Positions 10,801 through 22,782 of a stretch of 64,000 nt of DNA are shown piece after piece (the first letter of the stretch is position 1; every line of letters starts with the position of its first letter). Location: contig OX419345.1 in assembly GCA_948470475.1 (NCBI GenBank), positions 16,489,863 through 16,553,862 of the forward strand, in the 5' to 3' direction. The position numbers were made by a program, and so were the translations under genes. Origin of the DNA: Galaxea fascicularis (taxonomy: Eukaryota; Cnidaria; Anthozoa; Scleractinia; Euphylliidae). A model generated the notes under the pieces. The model was not told the DNA's origin, made no database searches, and was given only the letters and a program-made list of their open reading frames with translations.

Positions 10801-12159
10801 TTTTACCTTTGAAAATTCAATCAAAGATTACCATGGTGAAGCTAAAAGTGCCCTGAAATTGTTTTGTTTGTCAGGATGGATTAACACTGCGAGGGCATAC
10901 GAATAAAAGATGCTGCTAGGTATTTTGATGTGCTGCTGTTTATTATAAGCTTACACCTGGCTCTACCTTTGAACACTTCGGATTAAGTTCTAAAGAGTGA
11001 TTTTTGTGAGACGTTTCTGAGCAATACTGTCATGTGGTGCTGAACGAAGTCTCTAGATAAAATTCCGAACGATGACCTTTCACACTTCAGCTATTGCATG
11101 AGTTTGTTGTTAGCGCTGTCTGTATCAGAAAATCTTTAACTTCACTCAAACAAAAGCTAACATTAAACCGAGTAGTAACAATGTTTATGGAATCCTTACA
11201 TGCTGGGTTATCGGCAAACAAGACATATACAGTTGTTATCAGACCGGCAGCCGTAACTGAAAATCGGCACTAAAGTAAACTTTGGGGTTTACCACGCTAT
11301 ACAAGGTTGGTTCCGGATTTGAGTCTGTGGATCAGAACACTACTGACCAGTGACGCCTCATGATACTCTCGTGTGCTCTAAAAGATTGTTGTTCGTTTTG
11401 GTTAAAGTCAAATGCTTCGTGTTCAAAGGAAAAAGTGATTAGAATTGGGAGATTTCTTTTAACTCTCGCAATTCGGTTTTGTTGCGCCATACCAATTCTG
11501 GCATCCATGGACAAAAAGCTTAAAATCTGATGATTGGATAGACTTTTCAGTTTCAGTCGGATGAAATCCTAAAATGTTACCATTCAAATCAAAGCTGATG
11601 TGCGGTCCTTCCTGTAGCGCCGTTTATCACACTGTTCTAAGCTTAGAACGATCAAGTCTTTGGAGTGAATACGTACAGTGCGTTCAGTCGTGTGAAGGGT
11701 GCAAAGGAGTAAATAACTTTCCTGTGATGCTGTTTATATAGCGATACAAGGTGGTTTTATCTTTCGAGTCTATGCATGAAATCCCAAGATGTGGCCATTT
11801 AAATAAAAGCGACCGCGGGCAATACTTTCCTGTGGTGTTGTTTGTTATGTTCCAGGAAAGGGTTTCCAAACAAGACATACACAGCTGTTATCAGAAACAG
11901 CCGTAAGTGAAAATGGTTTGTTGAAGAAAAAGAGCGGAGATGTATGCGACCCTTTGCAAGAGAGCTATTGAACCGCTCCATCTGGTGTTGCGGGGCTACG
12001 ACGCTCTACAACGTGGGTTAGATTAAAGCTTCGGTAAAGTCCTATAGTGTGACGTTAACATGAAAACTATTGATCAGTCCTTCTATAGTGTCCCGCTGTA
12101 AGAGGTAGTTCGTTCTTTTAAATTCCGAGGCCAAAAATTTAATTGTAAAGTGTTAGATT

Positions 12160-12690
12160 TTCATCAGTACACTCCTGTGGTATTGCTTACACACTGTAAA
12201 ATGAGTGTGGCTTATTCAGCCTACTGCAAACTACTAATTATTTGGTACCGCTTATACTGCTGCAAAGCGTGATTATAAAACTTGTGGATCGGTGGATGTG
12301 ACGCTGGATTGCTTCGTGTGACTAAACGTTCTGCATAATAGTATAGTGCACTGCTGTCAGTGGAGTGAAAAAAAGTTCTGATCGAAGAACAACGTCAAAA
12401 AATTCTCTCAGGGTCGGCAAAATAATCTAGGATTTTGTCATCTATCAACAGTCTAAATGTCAGTCTTTGACAAAAAAAAATGTGTTGGCCTGAAATATTT
12501 GCCGAGAATTGAAAGTGTGAATTTTTCTATTCTTACTGACTCCACTGCAGGATATAGAGAATGTTCACTTTCACACGGTATTTTCATAGCTGACTGAAAC
12601 AATAGTGCAACATCAATATCACAGAGTTTCAAGAAATGAGTGGTACCCGAATGAAGTCGCGATTTGAATCCGAGTTAACGTTCGTGTATA
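12160..12690. other. No gene recognised
   Basis: AT-rich sequence with short open frames only. No repeat unit or RNA gene was identified by eye. Confidence 0.4.
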
Positions 12691-12694
12691 TGGT

Positions 12695-12897
12695 GAAGCT
12701 TAATTACTCTACAACAAAGCTAGTGGGAAAATTTGTAACCGCAACGTTAACGTCGGGTCTGAAAATGAGTATGGATTTTGGAAGCCATATCTGAAAACGG
12801 GTGAGGAAAATAGCATGTTTTGGCCTGAAATAGGGTCAGCAATTTGAGAACGGGCAGCATACCCCTACCAAGAATTCCGGAGAATACCCCCCTCCCC
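12695..12897 (-). mobile_element. Unclassified interspersed element, inverted partner 1
   Basis: The reverse complement of this segment aligns with 13,549-13,755 over about 200 bp. Shared strings include cggaattcttggta, ccctntttcag and tttcagaccc, and both end near agctttgttgtag. No coding frame is conserved. Confidence 0.7.
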
Positions 12898-13548
12898 AAT
12901 TGGAGATCAGTCAACAGAATCAGTGTACTGCTGTCATGAGGTACATATTAAATTGTCTGAAAGAGCTAAAGCAAAAAGCTACATTTAAATTTTTGAGAGC
13001 ACAGGACATCGTTTAAGCCTCGTTAGGGTAATCTTTACAATGTGATCGTCCAGTTTAGTGAGTTTAGACTATCATACGACTGTTCTTAGTCAGAAGTGGT
13101 TTACAAACTAGAGCCTCCGTTGTCTCCCTAGCGTCCATATGAGAGTGGTTCTTAAAAATAATGTCTAGACAAATGGTTTATTCAGGAGAATCAGTAGTCT
13201 GTCAAGTTTTATCGTCCGTGTGGGAAAGGTCCTTTAACAAAATACTTTTGTCTATTGGATGGTTTGGAACCAGATATATTAATTATGAGGCTGAGGCTGA
13301 CGGTTCTTAGTTTTTACGTTTTGAGCCTGAAAGTTCTTAAGATGTTCTAAAGTTTCATGGTGTTGTTTGCTGTAATGTGGTATCCGGTTGCTTGTCACAT
13401 GCTTGTGCGGCTTCCTCTAATGCCGCGAACAAATCAAAAAGGCTTTATACAGGGTGGCAAAAGGGTGGGAGGTCCCAATCACGAACGAATCTATTTTCCA
13501 TCGAATCACGATTCACGCGTGTATTTTAGGGCCTTTCACGAATCACGT

Positions 13549-13755
13549 ATTTGAACCCCCGGGGTAAGGGTACTCCTCGGAATTCTTGGTACAGGAGTGT
13601 GCAGCCCAGTTCTCCAAATCCTGGCCCTGTTTCAGAGAAAACCATGTCATTTTCCACACCCGAAGTTACCTCTAAAATCCATAACCGTTTTCAGACCCAA
13701 CGCTGCGGTAACAAATTTTACCACTGGCTTTGTTGTAGTGCACTGAAGCTTGGCA
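13549..13755 (+). mobile_element. Unclassified interspersed element, inverted partner 2
   Basis: Homologous in opposite orientation to 12,695-12,897. It may extend to about 13,945, where the string ccataccctttggggcggcatat reads like an end of the same family. A degenerate cgaatcacgattcacg simple repeat abuts it on the left (13,490-13,545). Confidence 0.65.
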
Positions 13756-15007
13756 TCAGTGGGGAAGTCAAAAATTGGTAAAATTCAGCTCGAGTGATAT
13801 ATTTTGGTTAGTTTTCTTTCTTTATTGTTCATCTGGAGTTGAAAAGGCAAATAAAGTTATACGCTCTTGTGGTTCGCTCGAAAACCATACCCGATTTCAG
13901 ACCAAAATGCTCAAAGTCCATACCCTTTGGGGCGGCATATACTCCTACACAGCTTGACAACACAGGAAACGGTAATTGAAAATCGGCATTGTTAGTCCTA
14001 AATTTCGGCATTGGTTAAATAATGGACTGGACCCTGGTCTCTGGACTCTGGACTCTGCACTCGACTATATATATGCTCTGTACAAAAAAATGTGTGAAGG
14101 GACGGGTGGTGCGGTAGTTAGATACAAGAACAAATGACGGCTCTGGAAAGCGTAAATCCCTCCTATCAGTCAGTATTTTTTCTTAACCAACAACAGGCCT
14201 GTTATTTTTATCTTGAAGACCTGTTGACGTCCAAATCTTTTCCGCATTATTGAGAAAATTATCAGTTTCAATTATCTTATAGTTATTATCTTAAAGTTCA
14301 CTTGTTTAGCGCTGCAAATTTGGTGAAATTCTCTCAAAATGTGCCGGATTCTCAAGAGTAAAAAGATTCCAATTTTGACATTTTCAACAGCGAACAAGCA
14401 TTTTGGGGATACCATTCCACCTTCATTCACGCGAGGAGGAGGTGCGCACGAGAAACAACCTGGATGACTTTGAAGTAACATGTTTGAAAAGAAATAGAAA
14501 TCAAAGGCTCCTGTGAGCCAGCTCATGGATGAGGAACATTACAACACTTTGAGTTTACCACAACTTTATTTTCTAAAAAGTTATGGGCAAAAAAACCTGT
14601 AGATTCGTTTCTGTTTTGTGGGAGCACATCCTTTTCAGGCACACCTCTTGGTAAAAGAACCGTTTAAGCGCTAATATTTTCCGTAAAATTACGCAGTTTT
14701 AATATCCCTAAAGATACACAGGCGCCGTGTGCAGTAAAGTAAATTACATTCGATCAAATGCCCAAAACGTTTTGTCGTCTGGAACTTTGACAGACGAACG
14801 TAATTTGAACCGGCGATAGAATACAAAGACGCAAATTTTATACAGACTAGAAAGATATATAATATTCAAATATGGTGGCTTTTTTAAGAACTATAACAGG
14901 CAAGTTAAAGTTTCTCACTAGTCGACGGCTCTTTTCGAGTTAGTTTTATAAACGTTTTCAGTGATCGTAATAAAATTTCCGACCATTGTGAAGAGTTTGC
15001 CTATTTA
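13756..15007. other. Non-coding, repeat-flanked DNA
   Basis: No gene recognised. It contains ctggactctggactctgcactcgactatatatatg (two parts of it, 14,037-14,071), whose reverse complement recurs at 19,255-19,300. Confidence 0.4.
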
Positions 15008-15059
15008 CCGAGTTAGGGTTTCGAGTTGGATTTTCGAGTTGGATCTTCGAGTTAGGATT
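15008..15059. repeat. Cgagttagga/tttcgagttgga simple repeat
   Basis: Short degenerate tandem units of cgagttaggatt/cgagttggat. The reverse complement of the same repeat occurs at 17,813-17,898. Confidence 0.75.
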
Positions 15060-15087
15060 TTTTTGGCGGGATTTTTTTGGGCGGGGT

Positions 15088-16073
15088 TTCCATACATACA
15101 TGCATACATACATACATTCTTTATTTGATAAAGCAGGTTGAATAAATGGCAGTTAATGCTGATGTGAACCTGCTATAAACATCTAAAGATATATTTGTTA
15201 ATACAAATAATACATAAGTAAATAGATAAGCGTAGGATGAATATGTAAAAATAAATATACTAATAACAATTAAATTAACTTACAAATAGACAATGCATTA
15301 AAAGATAAGAGGATAACTAATCAAAGTAAGTAGTAATAAACTAGATATCAATAATACATAAATTCGTCACTGATATTATTGGTTGCAGTAGAGTTTGTGC
15401 CGAAATTAATTTGGTCAATGCATTTAGAGAGTTTCTTAATGCTAGCCTTGACAGAAGAGTAACTAGGCTTGGACTTAAACTGACTAGGTAAGCAATTCCA
15501 AACAATGCTAGCACGATGAGTGAAAGAATCATGCAAGGCTTTGGATTTAGAACATTTAAGATCTAATCTTAAGTTGTCTCTTAAATTGTATAAAGTTTCT
15601 TGCTTTGTAAATAAACTGTTTATGTCATCAGGAGCTAAGTTGTAAAAAGCCTGATATGCAATACAAGCAAGTCTTCTCTTTGTAGTGTCCCCGATTAGTA
15701 AGCCTGAGGGCAAGCTAGAAGATTAGACACTCAAAGTTGTTGTTGATTGATTATACATATAATGTATAAATGACCATTTTGCCATGCTGAGAACGTCATG
15801 TTTTGGGCTGGATATGCTGATACTGTGGATCAGTCTGGCAGCACGGATGTGCGAGTCCTCAAAGTCGGCCAACAAGTTGGAAGATCTTTACAAAGATATA
15901 CAATAAGTCACACTTGGCAAGACACCTTTGAAGTAAATAGATTCCAAAGTGGACCGGTTGAACGTCTTCATCTGTTTAAGCTTAGAAATCTTTGCGTTGA
16001 AGTTTGAAGTAATCATTTTGCTGTGAGGAGACCAATTAAGCTTGGTATCAGGCTTGTCAGCGATTTTACACAA
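15088..16073 (-). pseudogene. 5'-truncated LINE, 3' part of reverse transcriptase ORF, two stops
   Basis: On the minus strand one frame runs from at least 16,073 to 15,348. It encodes the region after the catalytic domain of a LINE reverse transcriptase: NFNAKISKLKQM, then VLPSVTYCISL, then HIRAARLIHSI, then RRLACIAYQAFYNLAPDDIN and SFTHRASIVWNCLPS. In-frame TAA codons at 15,888-15,890 and 15,723-15,725 break it. Downstream is an ataaagaatg signal and a (TATG)n-type tail near 15,095-15,120, matching the tail type of the intact LINE at 1748. It lacks endonuclease and RT core, so it is a dead 5'-truncated insertion of a related but different family. Confidence 0.85.
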
Positions 16074-16547
16074 CGTACTTTGTCAGAGATGTTGGACACC
16101 GTCTTTTCAAGATGGAGGAGAACGAGGATGGCAGATCGGTAACGTCCACCTTAAATCCTAGTATTGCATTCGTAATTGTAGTTTTGACTGGAAACAATAG
16201 CTGACACTTCAATGAATACTTTTACTTATGAATTATTCATAACTTTCGAGTATCTTTTCATTTGCGTGTCAAATCGGCCGGGGTTTTAACCATTAAAATC
16301 TGAAGAGAATTATACACCAGACAAAACCTATATGTGATTCCAGAAATGTTCAAAAAGTTCAAAGTAACACGGTCTTCGTTAAAACTTTACAACATGTAAA
16401 CACTACTCACTCAAAACCTCGAGCTCGGCGGCTAATTTATACTTTTTACGTAAAATTCTAGAACCAGCTGAACAATGGCTAAAATTATTAGCATTACAAC
16501 ATTTTACAATTTAAGTAACTGACGAAAACTACTGATTCACGCTGACG

Positions 16548-17242
16548 CAGACGTATACAAAACATGGACCCCCTGTGGACCTGGTCCATGGACCACCCCC
16601 GATTTTTATTTAGCTGAATTTTACTAAAATTTGGAATTGGGTGCCGTAAAGAGCCGAATTTGCTCCTCGTTCCGAGCTTATGATAAAATCCAGTTTTTAG
16701 TCAGTAGAGCTGGAGACAACATCCATATGCTCTGAATTCCATACAAGAGAATGTTACATCGTGTTACCACTGAACAAGCTGTTGAACAAGTCCGGTTCGA
16801 TACCAGTTCAATATTGGGGTGCAGAAAAATACTGAGGGGGTGGGGGAGGGGGTACGTGATGTCTCTCCCCAGGCTTCCTTCGGTCTCTCTTCTTCTTACC
16901 CTGGGAACGAGGTTGCTTAATATGCAAGATGGCGGCTTTCAAATGGCACCCTTTTCGTAATAATCATGCTTACAGTGAACGCAAGACGACATGCTTTCAG
17001 CCAATAAGGCGTTTTAGTAAGTCTGAAAGACGCAACGGACAGAATATATTGGTTTCAGTGGTTTTCATTTGATACGATATTCTTTCAGGTCGAAAACGTC
17101 ATTACGAGTGCTGTGAAATTAACATTGGTCATCTATTAGTGCTGAAATTAGTGTTGTGGCTTTATTGTAGTTCTGTTTATTAAATTAGGGATGGTCCACA
17201 GGGGTGGTTCATGGACCGGGGGTCCATGTTTTGTATACGTCC
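16548..17242. mobile_element. Non-autonomous hAT-like DNA transposon with 8-bp target duplication
   Basis: Terminal inverted repeats of about 50 bp: the left end reads cagacgtatacaaaacatgg and the right end in reverse complement ggacgtatacaaaacatgg, followed in both by ggaccccc, ggtccatg and accacccc blocks. The exact 8-bp direct repeat cgctgacg flanks the element at 16,540-16,547 and 17,243-17,250. An 8-bp duplication and a CAG start are typical of hAT elements. The 695-bp interior has no transposase-like frame, so it would depend on an enzyme from elsewhere. Confidence 0.85.
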
Positions 17243-17812
17243 CGCTGACGTGATGTAAACTGACATAAGCGCGAGAATCTTCCAGACAAGAAAGAATGTC
17301 AGACATGGTTTGATGCTACTCGGGTTTGAAAATTGATTAATGTAACCTAAAAAGTTACAATTCACGACGAAGAAAGAATGTTCTAGACAGTCACGCAGTG
17401 CCTAAATGCAGTTTTTATGCATAACATAAACTTAGAAGTCAATGTAACGAGGTGCAAATTAACGTAACTGATTTTCTAATGCCATCAGAATTGACAATTC
17501 TGATCCCAAATCCACAGTAACGATCCCTATCCCAGGAGCTAAAAATCTGTTCCCTGATTACCCAAATATTGCTGGTCCAATATTCTCCGAAGTAGCAAAA
17601 ATTCTACAAATTAGCCGTTATTTTACAGATAGTCATTCATTTAACATCAAGCTCATCAAAAGGTACTGACCCCACCCCTACAGGAATTATTTTGTTGACT
17701 GCATGGCACTGAGAATCTACGAGACGGTATACGGACAAACTAGCCGATTCATTGCAGCTGGATTACTAGTAACCATCTCAAGAAAAACAACTCTACATCC
17801 TTACTCGAAAAT

Positions 17813-17898
17813 CCAACTCGAAATCGTAATTCGAAATCCTAACTCGAAAATCCGACTCGAAATCCTAACTCGAAAATCCGACTCGAAATCCTAACTCG
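17813..17898. repeat. Ctcgaaatccta/ctcgaaaatccga tandem repeat
   Basis: Units of ctcgaaatcctaa and ctcgaaaatccga alternate, with a ~29-bp higher-order period. It is the inverse of the repeat at 15,008-15,059. Confidence 0.85.
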
Positions 17899-18853
17899 GA
17901 AGTTAGTTAGTCTCTATTCTGAAGGCGAGATAACATGAAAGTCTCGAGGTAAATTAGTCACGCTTTACAGTTAAGATGTTTTGAGCGATTCGAGCACACA
18001 AGTTTAACTTTTGCTTTGTAAGGGGAGATATTCAATCCATCTATTTATGCTTTGTGCTACAATTAACTTGACTTTCCAAACATTTTTTTGTCCGAACAAA
18101 TTAGCTGCTTGTCAGACCAAAACTTGATCTTCGCCTGGCTTATTACATCCTCACAGAGAAAAAATACTTCCATGCTTGTGTTTTTGTCAAATGTTGAATA
18201 TGCTTTCACACAAAAAAAATTTAAAAAAAATACTGTTTTTATAGTGGAAGTGCACTTAGCTATGCAAGCTAGTTTACAGGCACTCCACTTAAATGCAAAG
18301 AAACAAATAATTCAAACAAACTTAACATGGTAAGAATCCCAACCGGCGAGTGGCAAACCAGTTGGCTATTTTACAAGGATACAAGTAAGTGTTATACTGA
18401 TCGTTTAAGCCAAAGGACAGCTGAAAGGATATAGACTTTCTGAACAAGATCAGTGTTTTGGCTTCGAAGGCCATATATTTGCAATAGAGCATTCACTTTG
18501 AACAGATCCCGGCCGAAATCGATCACATGTTGGTCCTAAATCAAATGCGTCACTTCCCTGAATACGGTTTTTTGGCTAGAAAGCCTTTCTCCCGTTTCCC
18601 TTTTCTGCCGATTCATTCTTCCTTCTTCCACCATGTGACGAGAAATTCTCGATTACTACCTCACAGCGATAACAGTCGCTCTTGAGATCTCCATTTTCGC
18701 TGCTCTGAAGATTTCGAAGTTCAGTTCTCGCAGCTTGTGTTCTTTATCTTATCAACTTTCCATTTTCCAACTCAACAAAAGTCTGTTTTGTTTAACGATC
18801 GAAAGAAAAACTATCTGCATCAGTACACCTCCATTTCTGTATCTGCTTTAACG
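17899..18853. other. No gene recognised; possible promoter side of next entry
   Basis: Mostly AT-rich. No convincing exon, RNA gene or repeat was seen. Confidence 0.35.
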
Positions 18854-18877
18854 ATGGCCGAAGTGAACAATAAACAG
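18854..18877 (+). CDS. Possible tiny first coding exon
   Basis: An ATG in fair context (acgATGG) gives MAEVNNKQ and ends at CAG|GTAAAC, a good splice donor. Eight residues is too little to identify a product and no downstream exon was found. Equally, the frame continues without a break to a stop at 18,992-18,994 and an aataaa at about 19,007, so it could be the tail of a retrocopy instead. Treat as a weak candidate. Confidence 0.2.
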
Positions 18878-19023
18878 GTAAACACTACCTGCAGAGCAAA
18901 AGTCTACGCCTTTGTACTACCCCCTGAGACTTGCAAACGTTGGGTCAAGAAGACTATGGAGGCAAAAGCAAAACTTACCTGGGGAGGGACATGAGAAGAG
19001 TTTAATGAATAAATTAATCAGAA

Positions 19024-19046
19024 TCGAGTGAGTGAGTGAGTGAGTG
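19024..19046. repeat. (GAGT)n microsatellite
   Basis: Five tandem gagt units just after an aataaa motif. This could be a microsatellite or the tail of a decayed retroelement. Confidence 0.7.
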
Positions 19047-20726
19047 CCATAAGACCCACACCGAAACCTCATGGAATGACTACGTCATCCATGAGCTAAA
19101 AAAAGGAGTGTCAAGGCCTACTGTACAATATTACTAAAATCGGCTAAGAATAGAAAGAAAGTGGTTGGAATCAATGGAAATACATATATCCTGTATCTAT
19201 CTACCGCATCCCACCTCAGATCTCTCCCCCGTCTCTTTCACATTTTTACAAAACATATATAAAGTAGAGTCCAGAGTCCAGTCCAGAGTCCAGGCTCCAC
19301 TCCTGGTTTTAGCCTATCACGTTTCTTTGAGGTGAGAGCATCGTGCACTAGGTCTGTCCTATTTTAAAATGACAAGGGTAACACTTTCAAATGACGCAAT
19401 GGCCAGAATTCTTGTGATTAATTTTCACCAAAATGCTTCTCAAATTATACGCCTTACCTAAGTTCATAATGAGATACAAGGTTCTACTTGACAGTGTGAT
19501 AGTCCATGAATGGTTTTCGATAAAAAAAAAAAGTTAACTTAGCAACGTCCTCTTGGGCGCAGTTTGATCGTATCTCTGATTTCGTTGTAAGAGAAAACGA
19601 AACCAAACCTCGAGCCATTTTAACAGCCTTCACTGTTCGTTGCAGTTGCAAGACACTCACGTTGATATGGCCGACCCATGCGAACTTTTACGAGATACGC
19701 GCAAAGTTAACGATTAGCCAATTGTGACACGTTTAAAATGATTAATAAAAAATGATCTATGACTCCGTTGACGAGTAACGTAACGTTTGCAATAAGTTAA
19801 TTGATATATGAGCCACTGATAGATTCACAATCATTTTCACGAAAATTTACCTATGATTCACACGAATCACGGTCCACAAAACAAGAAGATCACGGTTCAC
19901 GCTGGGCTATCAATTCACGGGTCACGACTGTAATCGAGCTATTTTCACGTGTCACGAGCTCTTTCTCTCTTAATTACGCGTCGCGCGTTACCCCTTTACC
20001 ATCCTGTTTATAGAAAGCATTGAACACATGACTTTTGATTTTAGAGAGAGCCTGACGCTTTTTAGACGCGGTCTGTGATTGGAAAACCAAACAATAGCTA
20101 ACACAAAAAGTATCACTAGCCCTGATACGAAAAGAAGCTACAGGTCATAGAGACCAATGAAAATAGAGGTCTGCAAGAGCTCCAGGATCACTCTGAAGTT
20201 GTGGATGAAATCCTAAAGTACTACTGTTGATATGAACGTTGTAGTTTCCTTCAGTACTGCTCGTTATACTGTACATGGCTATTGTAGGTTTTTTTGTAAT
20301 TTGGGGGAGTGGAGGGGCGGGGGCGGTATTCCCCCACCCCCCCTCAGTCCCCAAATTTTCAAATTTAGATGCTCCGAAACGCTGTTTTTTTTTTTTTTTT
20401 GCATGAAATAAATAACTTGTCTTCGAAAAATCAACCTCGAACAGGTGTGAAAAGGCAGGTGTTTTCCGTGTTAGTGCTTACTAGGCTTAGGTACAAATTG
20501 CTCCAAAATTCTTTAAAAAGTTGCCTAAAAATTCTTCAAAAGTTGCCCCAAAGTTGCTCACATTTCCAAAAGTTATATAAAGCATGCCAAACTTTCAAAA
20601 TTGGGCCTTTCAAAATCATACAGTTTGAAGGAGCATAGGCCTGCAATCGTGTATATCCTTTGTTATTGTGTAACAAAAAAAACACATCCTCTATGAGGCT
20701 TGATGAATCTTACGAACCATAAAAGA
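19047..20726. other. Non-coding DNA with dispersed repeat fragments
   Basis: Contains the inverse (19,255-19,300) of the gagtccagagtcc repeat at 14,037, a degenerate cacgaatcacg/ttcacg simple repeat (19,800-19,960) related to 13,490-13,545, and one copy of the gatgaaatcctaaagt repeat (20,170-20,280). No gene recognised. Confidence 0.5.
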
Positions 20727-22490
20727 GTTTAAATACTGTTCGTCATCGGAATTGAAATCCTGGGTAATGCCATAAGAGGTTCAAAAGAAATAAAAGGCAT
20801 TAAAATTGATGAAAGAAATATGTTGAAGCTCTCTCAGTACGCAGATGACACCACGGCCTTTCTTGAAGATACCGAATCTCTAAGCCACCTATTCAGTTTA
20901 CTTTCCCAGTTCGAAAGCTGCTCTGGATTAAAAATAAATCAGTCGAAATCAGAATTGTTGTGGTTAGGGTCTCTACGCCATCGAAAAGACACGTTTCAAA
21001 GTTCAAGAATGAATGAAGAACCAATCTATGCACTAGGAGTCTACTTCTCTTATGACGAAAAACTCGCAGCCAAAAAGAATTTTTTTGATCGACTAGATTC
21101 TTTAAGAAAACTCCTGAATATTTGGTCAGCAAGGGACATATCAGTCCACAATCGAATTCAGATAGTGAAATCTATGGCAATTTCGAAGCTTACTTTTGTC
21201 TGTAGTGTGTTGAGTACACCAGCCTCTTTCGCAGCTGAAGTAAACAAACTTATCTTTGATTTTATATGGAATTACAAAACTCCGAAGATTAAAAAAACCA
21301 CCTTGATAAAAGACAAGGAAAACGGAGGCCTAAATATGATAGACTTTTCTTTGTTTGATAGAGCATTAAAAATATGTTGGGTAAAACGTTTCTGCTCAGA
21401 AGGTAATCAACCGTGGAAGATCATTCCTTTACGTCTGCTCTCTAATGTTGGCGGAACACTACTGTTTTATTGCAATTACAAGATTGAATATTTGACTATA
21501 AATGCAAAACTGCCGGCTTTTTATAATGAAGTAATTCTATATTGGCAAGAAATTAATAATGTGATTCCTAAAACAAACAAAGACGTACTTGATCAGATTA
21601 CTTGGAACAACAGTTTTATAAAAATCAATAACACGTCCGTGTACTATGAAAGTTGGCACCAAGCTGGTGTCACTAAACTTTCGAGCCTTGTGGGTGAAAA
21701 CAAAACCAGGCATCTATCTTTTCATGAGTTCTTACAGAAATTTAAGATCAAATGCAACTTCCTGCAGTACTTTGGCCTCACTTCTACGATACCGGGAAAG
21801 TGGAAGAATTATTTAAAAGAAGAAAAGCAAACTAGTACGACTAATTCAATTGCAATTGATAAGATAACTTGCAAAACACTACACAGGTTACTGGTCGAAA
21901 AGCGAGATTCTAATCCGCCAACGGCAGAGAAAAAACTGATGGAAATGGGATTTAGTAAGGAAGAATGTAAGAAAATTTTTTCTATACCTTTTGTTGCCAC
22001 AAAAGAAATAAAACTTTCAATGTTTCAGTATAAAATAATTCACAACATACTTTACACAAAAGCTGTTCTTCACAGAATGAAAAAAGTCGAGGATCCTTTC
22101 TATCCTTATTGTCGAAATGTGGAGCAAACAGTCACCCATTTATTTGTATCCTGTCCTACTGCAGTTTCCTTCTGGTCCGACTTCACTGGTTGGTACCAGT
22201 ACCTTTCCAAAGAAACTCTAACTCTAGGCAAGAAAGAAATCATGTATGGCATCTTGAATAATTGGTCCTCTTGTTCAGCCCTAAACCATCTTATTCTTAT
22301 TGGTAAATACTTAATATATTGTAAAGCAATAAATGGAGTCGATTTTCTTTTTGCTGATTTTAAAGCGTTATTACATCAAAAGATTGAAACGGAAAAATAC
22401 ATAGCATTCAGCTCAAACAAATGCAGCACTTTTTACGAAAAGTGGGCCAGGTTCTCAAATGAACAATTAATTTCAAGGTTGTTTGTATAG
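20727..22490 (+). pseudogene. 5'-truncated L1-type LINE ORF2 (C-terminal reverse transcriptase region)
   Basis: The frame is open from about 20,727, before its first ATG at 20,820. Reading begins with LFVIGIEIL and IKGIKID, then QYADDTTAFL (YADD at 20,838-20,849), CSGLKINQSKSELLWLG and LGVYFSYD, typical of the RT palm and thumb of L1/Tx1-type LINEs. Toward the end, PYCRNVEQTVTHLFVSCPTA is the usual Cys/His cluster, with the first cysteine of the C-x2-C pair replaced by Tyr. Endonuclease and RT motifs before YADD are missing. Although about 585 codons are uninterrupted, the copy cannot be autonomous. Confidence 0.9.
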
Positions 22491-22782
22491 TTTTTTGTTT
22501 TGTTTTTTGTTGTTGTTGTTGTTGTTGTTGTTGTTCTGTTATTTTTGTAGCTTAATAGTTTGAATTTTTTAAATTTAAATGGAAAAATACACAACATTAT
22601 GTAATTTACACATTAGAAAGAGCATTACAAGTACACTGACTGTTATTTAATTAGCGTTATTGTGTTGTAAGTAGCACAAGAATAAGTAATGTAAGCATAG
22701 TGTAAGTATATACGTAAAGTAAGGATAAGTGCTGTAAGTAGTGTAAGTGTTTGTGTTGTAAATAAAACTGTGTTAAAAAAAA
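20727..22782 (+). mobile_element. Truncated L1-type LINE insertion with poly(A) tail
   Basis: Comprises the ORF above, a 3' UTR with a (TTG)n run at 22,506-22,533, an aataaa at about 22,759 and a terminal A-tract ending near 22,782. I found no convincing target-site duplication. The A-tail abuts the minus-strand open frame at 22,783-22,944. Confidence 0.8.

Larger units (their letters stand above)
6841..12150. repeat. Degenerate dispersed repeat, roughly 100-150 bp units
   Basis: A recurring phrase can be read many times: gatgaaatccta(a)agtgtgac, then a stretch like catttaaatgaaagcta, then gagcagtac-ttt-ctgtggtg, then tgtttat-atgctgtacaaggtggtt, then gagtctgtg. Examples start near 6841, 7441, 7594, 11041, 11561, 11760 and 12001, and an outlier lies near 20,170-20,280. 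Copies are very diverged and unevenly spaced, so this is an old decayed array with later insertions. No coding content was found. Confidence 0.6.

Noticed and set aside
20820..22490. Host gene with a 556-codon uninterrupted frame
   Set aside because: YADD and LINE C-terminal motifs plus a poly(A) tail show a truncated retrotransposon.
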